5,072 bases of DNA. Origin: DUZB01 sp964407525 (lineage in GTDB: Bacteria > Desulfobacterota > DSM-4660 > Desulfatiglandales > Desulfatiglandaceae). The notes beneath the pieces were generated by a model. That model made no database searches and was not told where the DNA came from. It worked only from the letters and a program-made list of their open reading frames with translations. The stretch's first letter is position 1. Each line of letters begins with the position of its first letter. Location of the stretch: NCBI GenBank assembly GCA_964407525.1, contig CAYOWC010000342.1:1-5072 (forward strand), read 5' to 3'. Below are positions 1 to 5,072 of this stretch, in pieces. Position numbers and translations under genes: made by a program.

Positions 1-424
1 GGCTCAAGGTCTCTACTTGATAGGCACGTGGTTTTTTCACCTGAAACCGGGGAGGGCCCACTTCCAGTTCTGCTGCCAGGTTATGAAGTTCGCAATCCCC
101 TGCGCATTCATCGGTTACGCAGGGACCCGTATGGCCTGCAAGCAGCAGTTCCACCGTTACTTTGCGCGCTGCAAGTACTTTCGAGGAATTGGTTCGAATC
201 ACCATCCCCTCTGTAATGGGTGTGTGGCATGAGGCCACCAGTCTTGGTGCGCCTTCCACTTCTACCACGCAGACCCGACAAAGCCCTTCAGGCGTAAGAT
301 CCGGCCGGTGGCAAAGGGTCGGGATGCTGATGTCGGCATCCTGGGCCGCTTTCAGGATCGTCGTCCCGTCCAAAACGTTCAGCTTCTGTCCATCGATTTC
401 TATCTGTACTTTAGCTCTCGCCAT
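1..424 (-). CDS. NuoG/hydrogenase-type iron-sulfur protein, N-terminal part (partial)
   Basis: This gene begins at an ATG at 424 and runs off the left edge of the window, so only 141 N-terminal residues are visible. The sequence shows a ferredoxin-fold [2Fe-2S] domain with Cys38-x10-Cys49-x2-Cys52-x13-Cys66, the spacing used in NuoG, HoxU and [FeFe]-hydrogenase N-termini. It is followed by a His98-x3-Cys102-x4-Cys107-x3-Cys111-Glu-Leu segment, which resembles the His/Cys-ligated [4Fe-4S] site of those proteins but with the middle cysteine shifted. A GGTG-type ribosome binding site lies 5 bp before the ATG (430-433). The gene follows the MoaD-like gene by 69 bp. Inferred role: an electron-transfer subunit working with the upstream NuoF-like protein and the Mo hydroxylase. 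The missing C-terminus could be a NuoG-like, formate-dehydrogenase-like or GltD-like flavin domain; this cannot be decided here. Confidence 0.85.
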   Translation of the reverse strand, partial: MARAKVQIEIDGQKLNVLDGTTILKAAQDADISIPTLCHRPDLTPEGLCRVCVVEVEGAPRLVASCHTPITEGMVIRTNSSKVLAARKVTVELLLAGHTGPCVTDECAGDCELHNLAAELEVGPPRFQVKKPRAYQVETLS

Positions 425-493
425 CTTTTCACCGCCTGTAAAATTGATTATTCATTCCGTCTATTATCCGCATTCCTTGTACTTGCATAGGGA

Positions 494-733
494 TCAACCG
501 CCTCCAATTACCATGGCCAGGAGAATCAAATCACCCTCCTGGGCCACATAACCAATGCGGGAAGGTCGGTGGTTCACCAGAACCGACGTAACCTTCTCGT
601 TGGGTATGGCCACTTCTTCTATAAGCTGACTTACTTTTTTGCCCGCTCCCTTTTCAAGAACGATCCCCTGGTCATGATCGTACCCTTCGACATATTTGCG
701 AAGCAACGGGCTGAGTTTTAAAACCACGGACAT
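494..733 (-). CDS. MoaD/ThiS-family beta-grasp sulfur-carrier-like protein
   Basis: This 79-residue protein has the features of the MoaD/ThiS ubiquitin-like family. It has an N-terminal strand followed by Leu-Arg-Lys-Tyr (residues 3-14), a helix around residues 33-41 (VSQLIEEVA), then VLVNHRP (51-57), EGD (66-68), and a C-terminal Gly-Gly-Gly at the very end. In this family the terminal Gly-Gly is adenylated and thiocarboxylated to donate sulfur, for example in molybdopterin synthesis. The ATG at 733 is preferred over an in-frame TTG at 748 because a GGGTGAT ribosome binding site lies just upstream. The start is 5 bp after the stop of the FAD subunit gene, so translation is probably coupled. 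No MoaE, MoeB or MobA partner is visible. It may supply sulfur for the cofactor of the neighbouring enzyme or be a specialised paralogue; that role is inferred. Confidence 0.8.
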   Translation of the reverse strand: MSVVLKLSPLLRKYVEGYDHDQGIVLEKGAGKKVSQLIEEVAIPNEKVTSVLVNHRPSRIGYVAQEGDLILLAMVIGGG

Positions 734-737
734 AATT

Positions 738-744
738 ATCACCC
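738..744 (-). promoter_or_regulatory. Ribosome binding site of the MoaD-like gene
   Basis: The minus strand reads GGGTGAT, whose GGTGAT part matches the anti-Shine-Dalgarno complement and lies 4 bp before the ATG at 733. It contains the TGA stop of the FAD subunit gene, which suggests coupled translation and decides the start codon. Confidence 0.55.
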
Positions 745-1713
745 GCAAGCCAGAATAGCCCTCTTAACGAGGGCTTTAGCCACTTGTACCATATAGCCGT
801 TGTCGTGCAACGGTTTGGCCCCGGCCACGGCAGCATTGCCCGCTGCATCGGCATTGGCCTCATTAATTTCTTTTCCCAAAATGGCTTCCTCTGCACCGGT
901 TACCCTGAGAGGCTTCACATAAACCGCGTTCATACAGATCCTGGCAGCCTCCACCTTGCCCTCTTTTGTGGAGAGACTGACGGCGCAGTTAACGATAGGA
1001 AAGTCGATGGATTTGCGCAGAGCAAACTTGAGAAAGGCACTCTTGGCCCCGTTCTCAGGCTCCGGAATCCGGATTTCAGTGACAATTTCGTCCTGGTCCA
1101 GGACCGTTGTCCTGGAGACCTCCACCTCAAAGAAATCCTCGGCCCGGATCGACCGTTTGGATGTCCGGATCGTGGCGTTTAGAGCGATGAGGGCCGGAGC
1201 CGTATCGCTTGGATGGACCGCAATGCACCCCTCTTCGACACTGCCTCCAAAGATGGAGTGGTATCGGGTGTCTCCCTTGAGGGCGTAACAGCGACCCCCG
1301 CCTTTTCTCAGGCAGGGGAACCGGTTTTCCGGGTTTCGATAATACCAGCACCGGATATCCTGGCAGATATTCCCACCGATGGTGCCCATTTCTCTCAGAT
1401 GGGGTGAGGCTGTCCTTCGGGCCGCCTCAGCCAGAGCGCCGTATTTCGCTTTTACAACGGTGTCGTGGGCAATGTCCTCCAGGATGGCCAGGGGGCCTAT
1501 GCTCAGGCTGCCGTTTTCTTCCCGGATGGCGTCCAGACCCGGAATGCTCTTGAGGTTAATGAGGGCCTCGGGATATTCGGGCAGGATTCTGTCCTTCATC
1601 TTGCCCAGGATGTCGGTCCCTCCTGCAGTGAGAACCCCTTTCCCTTGATATCGTTTGAGAGTTGAAACGGCTTCTTCTATGGTCGATGCGTTAAAATGAG
1701 TAAATGTCTTCAT
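739..1713 (-). CDS. Molybdenum hydroxylase FAD-binding subunit with an HcrB-like Cys-rich loop
   Basis: This 324-residue protein is the medium, FAD-binding subunit of a xanthine-oxidase-family enzyme (CoxM/XdhB/HcrB type), passing electrons from the [2Fe-2S] clusters to flavin. The sequence shows the two FAD motifs Ala-Gly-Gly-Thr-Asp (30-34) and Thr-Ile-Gly-Gly-Asn (111-115), and family length is normal. Directly after the second motif is a loop with Cys117, Cys122, Cys134, Cys142 and Cys163, including RCWYYR and CLRKGG. 4-Hydroxybenzoyl-CoA reductase beta subunits carry an extra [4Fe-4S] cluster in the same place, so a similar cluster is predicted here. The loop ends in HPSDTAPAL (167-175), typical of the family. 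The ATG at 1713 has a GGAGG 7 bp upstream, and the gene begins 11 bp after the Mo subunit gene. The substrate cannot be assigned from this subunit. Confidence 0.95.
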   Translation of the reverse strand: MKTFTHFNASTIEEAVSTLKRYQGKGVLTAGGTDILGKMKDRILPEYPEALINLKSIPGLDAIREENGSLSIGPLAILEDIAHDTVVKAKYGALAEAARRTASPHLREMGTIGGNICQDIRCWYYRNPENRFPCLRKGGGRCYALKGDTRYHSIFGGSVEEGCIAVHPSDTAPALIALNATIRTSKRSIRAEDFFEVEVSRTTVLDQDEIVTEIRIPEPENGAKSAFLKFALRKSIDFPIVNCAVSLSTKEGKVEAARICMNAVYVKPLRVTGAEEAILGKEINEANADAAGNAAVAGAKPLHDNGYMVQVAKALVKRAILACG

Positions 1714-1720
1714 GGTCGTC

Positions 1721-1725
1721 CCTCC
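1721..1725 (-). promoter_or_regulatory. Ribosome binding site of the FAD subunit gene
   Basis: The minus strand reads TAGGAGGG, with GGAGG placed 7 bp before the ATG at 1713. The TAG is the stop codon of the Mo subunit gene and shares its last G with the Shine-Dalgarno sequence, consistent with translational coupling. Confidence 0.75.
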
Positions 1726-4151
1726 TAAAGTTTCCCCAGGGCCTTGAGGACCTTATCGGGGGTAATGGGGAAATCATCGACCCAGATGCCGATGGCGTTG
1801 TACACGGCAGGTCCCAGCAGGGCTGGAATCATGGTAGCGATGTCTTCGCCCACACCCACGGTACCGTAAGGACCATGCCCCATCTCGGTTTCCACGATAA
1901 TCGTATCAGCTTCAGGGCAATCCAGGATTGTCGCGCATTTGTAATCCAGCAGATTTCGGTTGAGCAAGACGCCTGTTTGAGGATCCCACACCATTTCTTC
2001 GGTGAGGGCCCTTCCGACACCCATGAAAGTACCTCCGTACATCTGGCCTTCAACCGTCTCGGGAGATATGGCTTTGCCCACGTCGTTCACATTCACCACT
2101 TTGGTCACCTCAACCGCGCCCGTCTCCGTATCCACTTCCACTTCCAGGAAATGGCTCTGCCGACAGAGGCGGGGCCTTCCCGTCTCCATGGCTTCTCCCC
2201 AGATTCCTTGTTGTTGCCAGGACCAACCCACGATTGGGGGCTCGGTGTAGATACCCACTGCGTTATGCATGGGCATGGCCAGGACCGTAATGTCTTTGAG
2301 CGGTTTTCGGTTTTCAGGATTTGCCTTTTCAAAAACAAAGCGATCTTTGAGATCCAGATCTTCCATCTCTAACCCCTCAAAATGATCGAGGGCCAGATCC
2401 AACACCATCCTTCTGGCCTTCCTGGCCGCCTTTCTCACCACGAAAGCGTTTGAACAGAGATTGCACGATCCGTCAGGGGACATGAGGGAAAAGATGTGGT
2501 CCCCGTCAAAAGGCTTGATGGTAACATCCTCCACCGGGATCCCCAGTTCATCGGCAACAACCTGACAATAGGTGGTCCAGGGGTTCACCCCCACATCCGC
2601 GTGCTGGGCCACAATGCTGGCGGTCCCATCGTTTTCCATCCAGACCGCAGCGGATGCGGTGCCACGGGTATCGTCCCATTCATGGTCCCAGGTAAACCCG
2701 ATGCCGTGCATTTTACCGTTGGGAAGTTTCTTCTCGCCGGGGGCATGCCATCGGTTGTCCCAGTCCACGGCCTTTTTCCCTGCCTCAATGCACTCCTTGA
2801 GGCTGTCCCGTACCGGGTAGCCATTCTTCTTTTTATACTCGGTGAGGAACTCCATCCCGTGCCCTTCGCACCCGTCGTTCTTGAGGGCCACTTCGGTGGG
2901 ATCCATCCCCAGTTCTGCGGCCACATGATCAAAAATCATGGTCAGGCAAAAAACATTGGGAAGCTGTTCGCAACGATCCCACCAGGCCGGGGCCTTGCTC
3001 ACGTCTGCGGTGATGGCCTCGCACCTGAGATTGGGAATTCGGGTGTTGTCTACCAAGTGTTCCGCCCCCGGTGTACATTGGAATACAGCAAAAATATTCC
3101 TCATATCCACCGCCGTAATGGTTCCGTCGTTTTTGACGCCTACCTTGAAATAGCTGACCATCATGTCCCCAGACTCTCCGTAGAACTTTTCGGCCCTGTC
3201 AAAGAGGAGTTTTACCGGTCGTCCCGCTTTTTTGGCGGTAAGGACGGTCAGGACATTCATGCCGTTGATGGAAAAATCCGCCGGGTTGCAGCGTTCCCCG
3301 AAAGAGCAACCTTGATAGGGGGAGTACACGGTGATCTGGTTCATAGGGATATCCAGTTGCTCACTCAGGAGCAACTTTCCGGGATAGGGGTGTTGCGAAT
3401 GGTTCCACAACTCCAGTCGATCCTCGGTCCATCGAGCCAGGGCGCTGGGCATTTCCGCGCCGGCCCAGAGATGGGCATCTCGTCTGGCCTTGAACTCAAA
3501 AACTTTGTCCGCCTCCTGGAAACCTTTCTCCACATCACCCGCCTCAAAAAGCTCCCGATCGTCGGGGAGCTTGTTGCTTTCCGCCCCGGGAAGAAGCACA
3601 TAGGCATCCGGTTTCAACGCCTCTTCCTGATCCAAAATAAAGGGCAGCTCTTCCCATTCCACATAGATCAATCGAAGGGCCTCTTTCGCGATTTCTTCCG
3701 TGTCTGCTGCAACCACAGCACCCACTGCCTGCCCTTCAAACCAGGCTTCCTCGGCAAGAATAACACTTTCCGGTTTTAGGGCGAACCCGGAAAATTGGGG
3801 GGCCATTCTGTCCGGACCGCCCACACTGCCGTTCAAGGTCCTTCCTTTGATTTCCGAATCGTCATATCGCAAAACCACCCTCACCCCGGGTAACGCCTCG
3901 GCCTTGCTGGTATCCATTTTAAGGATCCTGGCATGGGCATAAGGAGATCTCATGACTTTGGCGTAGAGCATCCCGGGGATTTGCACATCCCGGGTATAGA
4001 CGGCTTTTCCGCTGGCCTTGGCATATCCGTCAATACGGCGTACGCCGCGCTTCCCGATGTGGTCATAGGTGATGTTCGGGACATCCGCTTCCACGTTGTA
4101 CATTCCTTCTTTCCGAACATTATCGTAATCTCGTACCTTTACATTACCCAT
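1725..4151 (-). CDS. Molybdopterin-binding large subunit, xanthine oxidase family (divergent)
   Basis: This 808-residue protein is the catalytic Mo subunit of a xanthine-oxidase-family enzyme. The N-terminal a/b hammerhead domain spans roughly residues 36-170 (RRIDGYAKASGKAVYTRD, then RSPYAHARI at 68-76), followed by the two Mo-cofactor-binding domains. The GVGE motif (766-769) supplies the catalytic base Glu769, and GRPVKLLFDRAE (310-321) is a family hallmark. Other signatures are altered. The usual GGGFGGK is GCSFGER (281-287), the usual FRGxGxPQ-like segment reads AWWDRCEQ (389-396), and the usual ExGQGxxT region reads DVGVNPWTT (519-527). Length is normal for the family and no frameshift is seen. 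The ATG at 4151 lies 3 bp after the small subunit stop, with a G-rich Shine-Dalgarno stretch inside that gene's end. It is not a typical xanthine or CO dehydrogenase. The substrate is unknown; an aromatic, N-heterocyclic, CoA-linked or steroid-type substrate is conceivable. Confidence 0.95.
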   Translation of the reverse strand: MGNVKVRDYDNVRKEGMYNVEADVPNITYDHIGKRGVRRIDGYAKASGKAVYTRDVQIPGMLYAKVMRSPYAHARILKMDTSKAEALPGVRVVLRYDDSEIKGRTLNGSVGGPDRMAPQFSGFALKPESVILAEEAWFEGQAVGAVVAADTEEIAKEALRLIYVEWEELPFILDQEEALKPDAYVLLPGAESNKLPDDRELFEAGDVEKGFQEADKVFEFKARRDAHLWAGAEMPSALARWTEDRLELWNHSQHPYPGKLLLSEQLDIPMNQITVYSPYQGCSFGERCNPADFSINGMNVLTVLTAKKAGRPVKLLFDRAEKFYGESGDMMVSYFKVGVKNDGTITAVDMRNIFAVFQCTPGAEHLVDNTRIPNLRCEAITADVSKAPAWWDRCEQLPNVFCLTMIFDHVAAELGMDPTEVALKNDGCEGHGMEFLTEYKKKNGYPVRDSLKECIEAGKKAVDWDNRWHAPGEKKLPNGKMHGIGFTWDHEWDDTRGTASAAVWMENDGTASIVAQHADVGVNPWTTYCQVVADELGIPVEDVTIKPFDGDHIFSLMSPDGSCNLCSNAFVVRKAARKARRMVLDLALDHFEGLEMEDLDLKDRFVFEKANPENRKPLKDITVLAMPMHNAVGIYTEPPIVGWSWQQQGIWGEAMETGRPRLCRQSHFLEVEVDTETGAVEVTKVVNVNDVGKAISPETVEGQMYGGTFMGVGRALTEEMVWDPQTGVLLNRNLLDYKCATILDCPEADTIIVETEMGHGPYGTVGVGEDIATMIPALLGPAVYNAIGIWVDDFPITPDKVLKALGKL

Positions 4152-4154
4152 GAT

Positions 4155-4748
4155 CTATTCCCCCCCCTCACTTTCTCGCAAGATATCGGCGGCTTCCAGT
4201 ATGGCCTTGGGATGCTGCGGATAGGTTCCACATCTACAGAGATTTCCTCCCAGGGCTTCCCGGATCTCTTCTTCTTTTGGGTCCGGATTCTTGTCTAACA
4301 GGGCCTTGGCCGTGGTAATGAACCCGGGGGTACAATACCCGCATTGCATGCAGTGGTGTTTTACGTACGTCTCCACCAGCGGGTGGCCCGCATCAGCGAT
4401 CCCCTCCGCCGTTTCCACAACATTGCCATCGCACTCGATGGCCAGGGTCATGCAACTGAGGATCGGACGGCCATCCATAATCACCGTGCACGATCCGCAG
4501 GCTCCCCTGTCGCAGAACATTTTAGGCGAGGTAAGCCCCAGTTTATCGTGGATCAGGTAATTCAGGGTCCATTCCGGCTGTACCTGGATCTGGTATTCTT
4601 CCCCATTCAGAGTCAGCCGGATCATTCCTTCCGGCAATGGCGCCGGCTCACCGGTATGCTCTGCCAGGGCGTGGGCTTTCAGGTCCTCAAATGCATCAAA
4701 CTTCGTGCTGCAATAAGGACACAGATATTGTTTCATTTGTTTTTTCAC
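4155..4748 (-). CDS. Molybdenum hydroxylase [2Fe-2S] small subunit with N-terminal C2H2 zinc-finger-like extension
   Basis: This 197-residue protein is the iron-sulfur subunit that carries electrons from the Mo centre towards FAD. The plant-type [2Fe-2S] domain has Cys79-x4-Cys84-x2-Cys87-x11-Cys99. The second, helical [2Fe-2S] domain has Cys133-x2-Cys136 (CMQCGYCTPGF) and Cys171-x1-Cys173 (NLCRCGTYPQ). The family normally starts near residue 42 here (MIRLTLNGEEY). The first 41 residues are an extension with Cys10-x2-Cys13-x12-His26-x4-His31, a C2H2 zinc-finger pattern with Phe17 and Leu23 in the usual hydrophobic positions. The start is a GTG at 4748, 9 bp after a strong GGAGG; the ATG at 4736 would be 21 bp away. 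Either start keeps the finger. An eight-base G run sits just before the stop. The gene leads the tightly packed hydroxylase cluster. Confidence 0.95.
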   Translation of the reverse strand: MKKQMKQYLCPYCSTKFDAFEDLKAHALAEHTGEPAPLPEGMIRLTLNGEEYQIQVQPEWTLNYLIHDKLGLTSPKMFCDRGACGSCTVIMDGRPILSCMTLAIECDGNVVETAEGIADAGHPLVETYVKHHCMQCGYCTPGFITTAKALLDKNPDPKEEEIREALGGNLCRCGTYPQHPKAILEAADILRESEGGE

Positions 4749-4756
4749 TTTTCACG

Positions 4757-4764
4757 ACCTCCTT
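4757..4764 (-). promoter_or_regulatory. Strong ribosome binding site of the [2Fe-2S] subunit gene
   Basis: The minus strand reads AAGGAGGT, a near-perfect Shine-Dalgarno sequence, 9 bp (from GGAGG) before the GTG at 4748. It supports the GTG start over the downstream ATG at 4736. Confidence 0.85.
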
Positions 4765-4797
4765 AAAACCGGATAAACCGGCACGGAAAAGGTCTCA

Positions 4798-4821
4798 CGC
4801 AAAGGCGCAAAGACGCTAAGA
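4798..4821. repeat. Short tandem 8-mer, dispersed intergenic repeat type
   Basis: Three imperfect 8-bp units follow each other: cgcaaagg (4798-4805), cgcaaaga (4806-4813) and cgctaaga (4814-4821), preceded by tctca. This resembles a family of intergenic repeats (acgcaaaggcgcaaagacgc-like) that I recall from many bacterial genomes, including Deltaproteobacteria, where it also gives rise to spurious small proteins of the AKAQRRK type. That it is repeated elsewhere in this genome is not shown by the window. Confidence 0.6.
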
Positions 4822-4882
4822 TGATTAGTCGTTGACGGTCTTGAAAATGTCGTCTGTAAGAATAAGATTGTCTATGCAAAAG

Positions 4883-5072
4883 CTACCCGTTTACGGCCTT
4901 GAGACTCCTGAGTAAGACCGACTGGCTGATGCGGTTTTCATAATCTGTTTTAAAATATTTCAGGGTATCCAGCACCGGCACGGGGGCAGACTGTCCCAGG
5001 CCGCAGAGGGAGGAAATCTTCATGGTCTCGGACAGATCCTGAAGCGCTTCCAGATCTCCTTCTGCCCCTTCT
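4883..5072 (-). CDS. NuoF-like NADH-binding flavoprotein, C-terminal end (partial)
   Basis: Only the last 62 residues are in the window; the gene enters from the right edge and stops at TAG (4885-4883). The segment SLCGLGQSAPVPVLDTLKYF, with its Cys codon at 5005-5003, matches the C-terminal iron-sulfur region of NuoF/HoxF/HydB-type 51-kDa subunits, where this cysteine is the fourth ligand of the N3-type [4Fe-4S] cluster; the other three lie upstream, outside the window. In the family this subunit binds NADH and FMN. The protein ends 22 residues after the motif, so there is no C-terminal ferredoxin domain as found in some anaerobic homologues. The gene is 134 bp upstream of the hydroxylase small subunit on the same strand. 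The inferred role is exchange of electrons between the hydroxylase and NAD(H), possibly with the NuoG-like protein at the left end. Confidence 0.85.
   Translation of the reverse strand, partial: EGAEGDLEALQDLSETMKISSLCGLGQSAPVPVLDTLKYFKTDYENRISQSVLLRSLKAVNG

Larger units (their letters stand above)
4749..4882 (-). other. Intergenic region between the NuoF-like gene and the hydroxylase cluster
   Basis: This 134-bp gap is the longest non-coding stretch in the window. It holds a tandem 8-mer repeat (4798-4821), a short CCGG-ATAAA-CCGG element (4769-4781) that could form only a 4-bp stem, a copy-like stretch resembling the end of the upstream gene (4825-4846), and the ribosome binding site at 4757-4764. 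I found no convincing -35/-10 promoter pair and no strong terminator. Whether the hydroxylase genes have their own promoter or are read from upstream cannot be settled. Confidence 0.6.

Noticed and set aside
425..493. Promoter or operator before the NuoG-like gene (partial direct repeat GGAATG...ATAAT)
   Set aside because: The repeat is short and imperfect and no -35/-10 pair with proper spacing is visible in the 69 bp.
734..748. TTG at 748 as start of the MoaD-like gene
   Set aside because: It would overlap the FAD subunit gene and put the Shine-Dalgarno inside the coding region; the ATG at 733 fits the family N-terminus better.
1704..2372. Plus-strand open frame of 222 codons over the end of the Mo subunit gene
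   Set aside because: It is antisense to conserved coding sequence including the GVGE motif, and its His-rich translation has no family character.
2964..2996. Assignment of the large subunit as a form I CO dehydrogenase (CoxL) from its Arg-Cys pair
   Set aside because: The full AYRCSFR signature is absent and the surrounding residues do not fit.
2496..3779. Long plus-strand open frame of 427 codons opposite the Mo subunit gene
   Set aside because: It lies entirely antisense to a clear family member, shows no recognisable domain and has no convincing ribosome binding site. Long antisense frames are common opposite GC-biased codons.
4160..4167. Run of eight G (minus strand) at the end of the small subunit gene as a programmed frameshift site
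   Set aside because: Shifting either way reaches a stop within a few codons and does not fuse the small and large subunits. The run more likely serves as the ribosome binding site of the next gene, although it is a plausible sequencing-error or slippage spot.
4769..4781. CCGG-ATAAA-CCGG followed by TTTT on the minus strand as a transcription terminator
   Set aside because: The stem is only 4 bp and lies directly before the ribosome binding site, too weak to call.

Overview
The window comes from a bacterial chromosome of moderate GC content. All six supported genes lie on the minus strand and fill almost the whole window, so transcription runs from the right end to the left. The gene set is a three-subunit molybdenum hydroxylase set between NADH-dehydrogenase-like iron-sulfur proteins, with a MoaD-like protein. 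An HcrB-like iron-sulfur flavoprotein and an intergenic repeat of the 'cgcaaagg cgcaaaga' type fit best with an anaerobe such as a sulfate-reducing or syntrophic Desulfobacterota (Deltaproteobacteria). That taxonomic guess is inference; no marker gene is present.

Layout in transcription order. (1) 5072-4883: the last 62 residues of a NuoF/51-kDa-like NADH-binding flavoprotein, carrying the fourth cysteine of its [4Fe-4S] site. (2) 4882-4749: a 134-bp intergenic stretch with a short dispersed-type repeat, an apparent decayed copy of the preceding gene's 3' end, and a strong ribosome binding site. (3) 4748-4155: a two-[2Fe-2S] small subunit with an unusual N-terminal C2H2 zinc-finger-like extension. 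(4) 4151-1725: the molybdopterin-binding large subunit, which keeps the catalytic Glu but has strongly altered signature motifs. (5) 1713-739: the FAD subunit with an extra cysteine-rich loop like that of 4-hydroxybenzoyl-CoA reductase. (6) 733-494: a 79-residue MoaD/ThiS-type beta-grasp protein ending in Gly-Gly-Gly. (7) 424 to beyond the left edge: the N-terminus of a NuoG/hydrogenase-type iron-sulfur protein.

Genes 3 to 6 are separated by only 3, 11 and 5 bp, and the last two start sites have Shine-Dalgarno sequences that overlap the previous stop codon, so they very probably form one operon. The likely joint function is oxidation (hydroxylation or dehydrogenation), or in reverse reduction, of an unidentified organic substrate at a Mo centre. 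Electrons would pass through the [2Fe-2S] clusters and the FAD/[4Fe-4S] subunit to a NuoF/NuoG-like module that could exchange them with NAD(H) or ferredoxin. The substrate cannot be read from the sequence. The most notable points are the zinc-finger extension, the divergent Mo-site motifs, the NuoF/NuoG-like flanks and the MoaD-like gene inside the operon.
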